This document shows, in pieces, positions 4,408-5,234 of a stretch of DNA of 5,234 bases (within the stretch, counting starts at the first letter, position 1; every line of letters begins with the position of its first letter). Both the position numbers and the translations under genes were made by a program. This stretch comes from an uncultured Oscillospiraceae bacterium (GTDB lineage Bacteria; Bacillota; Clostridia; Oscillospirales; Oscillospiraceae), in contig CAKUHV010000108.1 in the NCBI GenBank assembly GCA_934659445.1, positions 1 through 5,234 of the forward strand, read 5' to 3'. A model generated the notes under the pieces. The model searched no databases, was not told the origin of the DNA, and saw only the letters and a program-made list of their open reading frames with translations.

Positions 4408-5124
4408 ATGAACGACTATTACAACAACGGCCCCGAGGCCTATGGCCGGCCGGCGCTGAGCATTGAGGAATATACGGCCCGGACCTTCCTGTGGATGTTC
4501 GTGGGTCTGCTGATCACCTTCGGCGTGGGCATCGCGGGTATGATGTCCGGAATGGTGTATCTGGTGCTGGTGCGGATGCCCTGGCTGATGCTGGCGCTGC
4601 TGGTGGCCACCCTGGCCCTGTCCGTCACCATGGCCGCCCGGATCGAGCGCATGAGCGTGGGGGCGGCCCAGGGCCTGTTTCTGACCTTCTCCGCCCTGAT
4701 GGGGGTTACCATGTCGGTGACCCTCAGCGGCTACGATCTGGGTGCGGTGATCATCGTGTTTGCTGCTGCGGCCCTGTATTTCGCAGTGATGGCCCTGTTC
4801 GGCCACTTTACGGGTATCGATCTCAGCCGCATGGGCCCTATCCTGCTGTCCAGCCTGACCTTCCTGGTGATCCTGGGCATTCTGGGGATCTTCATCCCCG
4901 TCCTCAGCCTGAGCAATAATTTCTTCTGCTATGTGGGCATCGCCCTCTTTCTGGGCTATACCGCCTATGACGCCCAGCAGATCCGCAGCTACTACAGCTA
5001 CTACTGCGGCTACCCCGATATGCTGGAGAAGGCGGCCGTCTTCTCCGCCCTGCAGCTGTATCTGGACTTCCTGAACCTGTTCATCCGTCTGCTGCAGCTG
5101 TTTGGCCGCCGCCGCAGGAACTGA
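4408..5124 (+). CDS. Bax inhibitor-1 (BI-1/YccA/YetJ) family integral membrane protein
   Basis: A 238-aa multi-pass membrane protein, normal length for bacterial BI-1 proteins. A soluble N-terminus (1-22) leads into about seven hydrophobic segments near 26-47, 50-75, 85-106, 110-132, 145-166, 172-187 and 207-232, ending in a basic tail RRRRN. Family signatures are EYTARTFLWMFVGLL (21-35), GYTAYDAQQI (183-192) and LYLDFLNLFIRLLQLFG (217-233). Asp188 and Asp220 correspond to the aspartate pair that forms the pH-sensing latch in Bacillus subtilis YetJ, a pH-sensitive calcium leak channel, so a similar ion-leak role is plausible but unproven here. The start is the ATG at 4408, with AGGAGG (4394-4399) 8 nt upstream; the in-frame ATG at 4249 would lie upstream of the predicted promoter. 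It is transcribed divergently from the ddaH operon and appears monocistronic within the window. Confidence 0.92.
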   Translation: MNDYYNNGPEAYGRPALSIEEYTARTFLWMFVGLLITFGVGIAGMMSGMVYLVLVRMPWLMLALLVATLALSVTMAARIERMSVGAAQGLFLTFSALMGVTMSVTLSGYDLGAVIIVFAAAALYFAVMALFGHFTGIDLSRMGPILLSSLTFLVILGILGIFIPVLSLSNNFFCYVGIALFLGYTAYDAQQIRSYYSYYCGYPDMLEKAAVFSALQLYLDFLNLFIRLLQLFGRRRRN

Positions 5125-5149
5125 CCCGGACGCGGGAAAAGCAGAGCCT

Positions 5150-5217
5150 CCGCCCTTTGACAGGTGTTCGTAAAACAGGTTTAGACCGAAATTACGAAAT
5201 GAGCATCTGTCAGGCGG
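5150..5217. repeat. Long imperfect hairpin downstream of the BI-1 gene
   Basis: Arms CCGCC (5150-5154), TGACAG (5158-5163), GTG (5164-5166) and TTCGTAA (5167-5173) pair in order with GGCGG (5213-5217), CTGTCA (5207-5212), CAT (5204-5206) and TTACGAA (5192-5198). There is a 3-nt bulge and a 5-nt internal loop. The structure begins 25 nt after the stop codon. No T-run follows on either strand, so it is not a standard terminator. It may be an mRNA 3' structure, a MITE-like repeat or the edge of an element beyond the window. The remaining bases to 5234 show nothing recognisable. Confidence 0.5.
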
Positions 5218-5234
5218 GATTGGGAACAAAATAA

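Noticed and set aside
4096..5229. 377-codon open frame on the minus strand over the BI-1 gene
   Set aside because: Gln/His/Gly-rich shadow. The plus strand encodes a full BI-1 protein with promoter and AGGAGG. The minus-strand terminator at 4193-4225 would also fall inside this frame.
1..5234. CRISPR array, tRNA/rRNA genes, transposase or phage genes
   Set aside because: No regularly spaced direct repeats, no recognisable tRNA or rRNA sequence and no transposase or integrase motifs were seen on reading both strands.

Overview
The window looks like chromosomal DNA from a moderately GC-rich, low-oxygen Firmicute, most plausibly a gut clostridium of the Oscillospiraceae type. This is inferred from strong AGGAGG-type ribosome binding sites, GC-rich codons (CTG, GGC, GCC), AT-rich promoters with TTGACT/TATAAT-like elements, and an ArgR/AhrC-like operator of the Bacillus type. 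No rRNA, tRNA or CRISPR array is visible, so the taxonomic guess is soft.

Layout. Positions 1-200 (minus) hold a C-terminal piece of an ABC-transporter solute-binding protein. It lacks its N-terminal part and runs off the left edge. Positions 201-453 are non-coding and unusually rich in inverted repeats, including a perfect 38-nt palindrome. Positions 454-3940 (minus) form a three-gene operon transcribed right to left: ddaH (dimethylargininase, 256 aa), a YfcC/ArcD-type membrane transporter (463 aa) and an M20-family amidohydrolase/dipeptidase (388 aa). Positions 3941-4407 are a divergent intergenic region. It carries the operon promoter, a near-consensus arginine box, a minus-strand intrinsic terminator with no obvious parent gene, and the promoter of the next gene. 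Positions 4408-5124 (plus) encode a Bax inhibitor-1 family membrane protein (238 aa). Positions 5125-5234 are non-coding and hold a long imperfect hairpin.

How the genes may work together. DDAH hydrolyses N-omega-methylated arginines to citrulline plus mono- or dimethylamine. Its neighbours are a transporter of the superfamily that includes streptococcal ArcD-type arginine/ornithine exchangers, and an M20 peptidase, a class also found in streptococcal arginine deiminase (arc) operons. The simplest reading is a small arc-like catabolic operon in which a dimethylargininase stands where arginine deiminase would be: import of a methylarginine or a peptide carrying it, release by the peptidase, and hydrolysis to citrulline, possibly with product exchange through the transporter. 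An 18-bp site matching the Bacillus AhrC/ArgR box at 16 of 18 positions lies about 90 bp upstream of the predicted transcription start and supports arginine-responsive control. The transporter and peptidase substrates are inferred, not shown. The BI-1 gene has its own promoter and no evident link to the operon.
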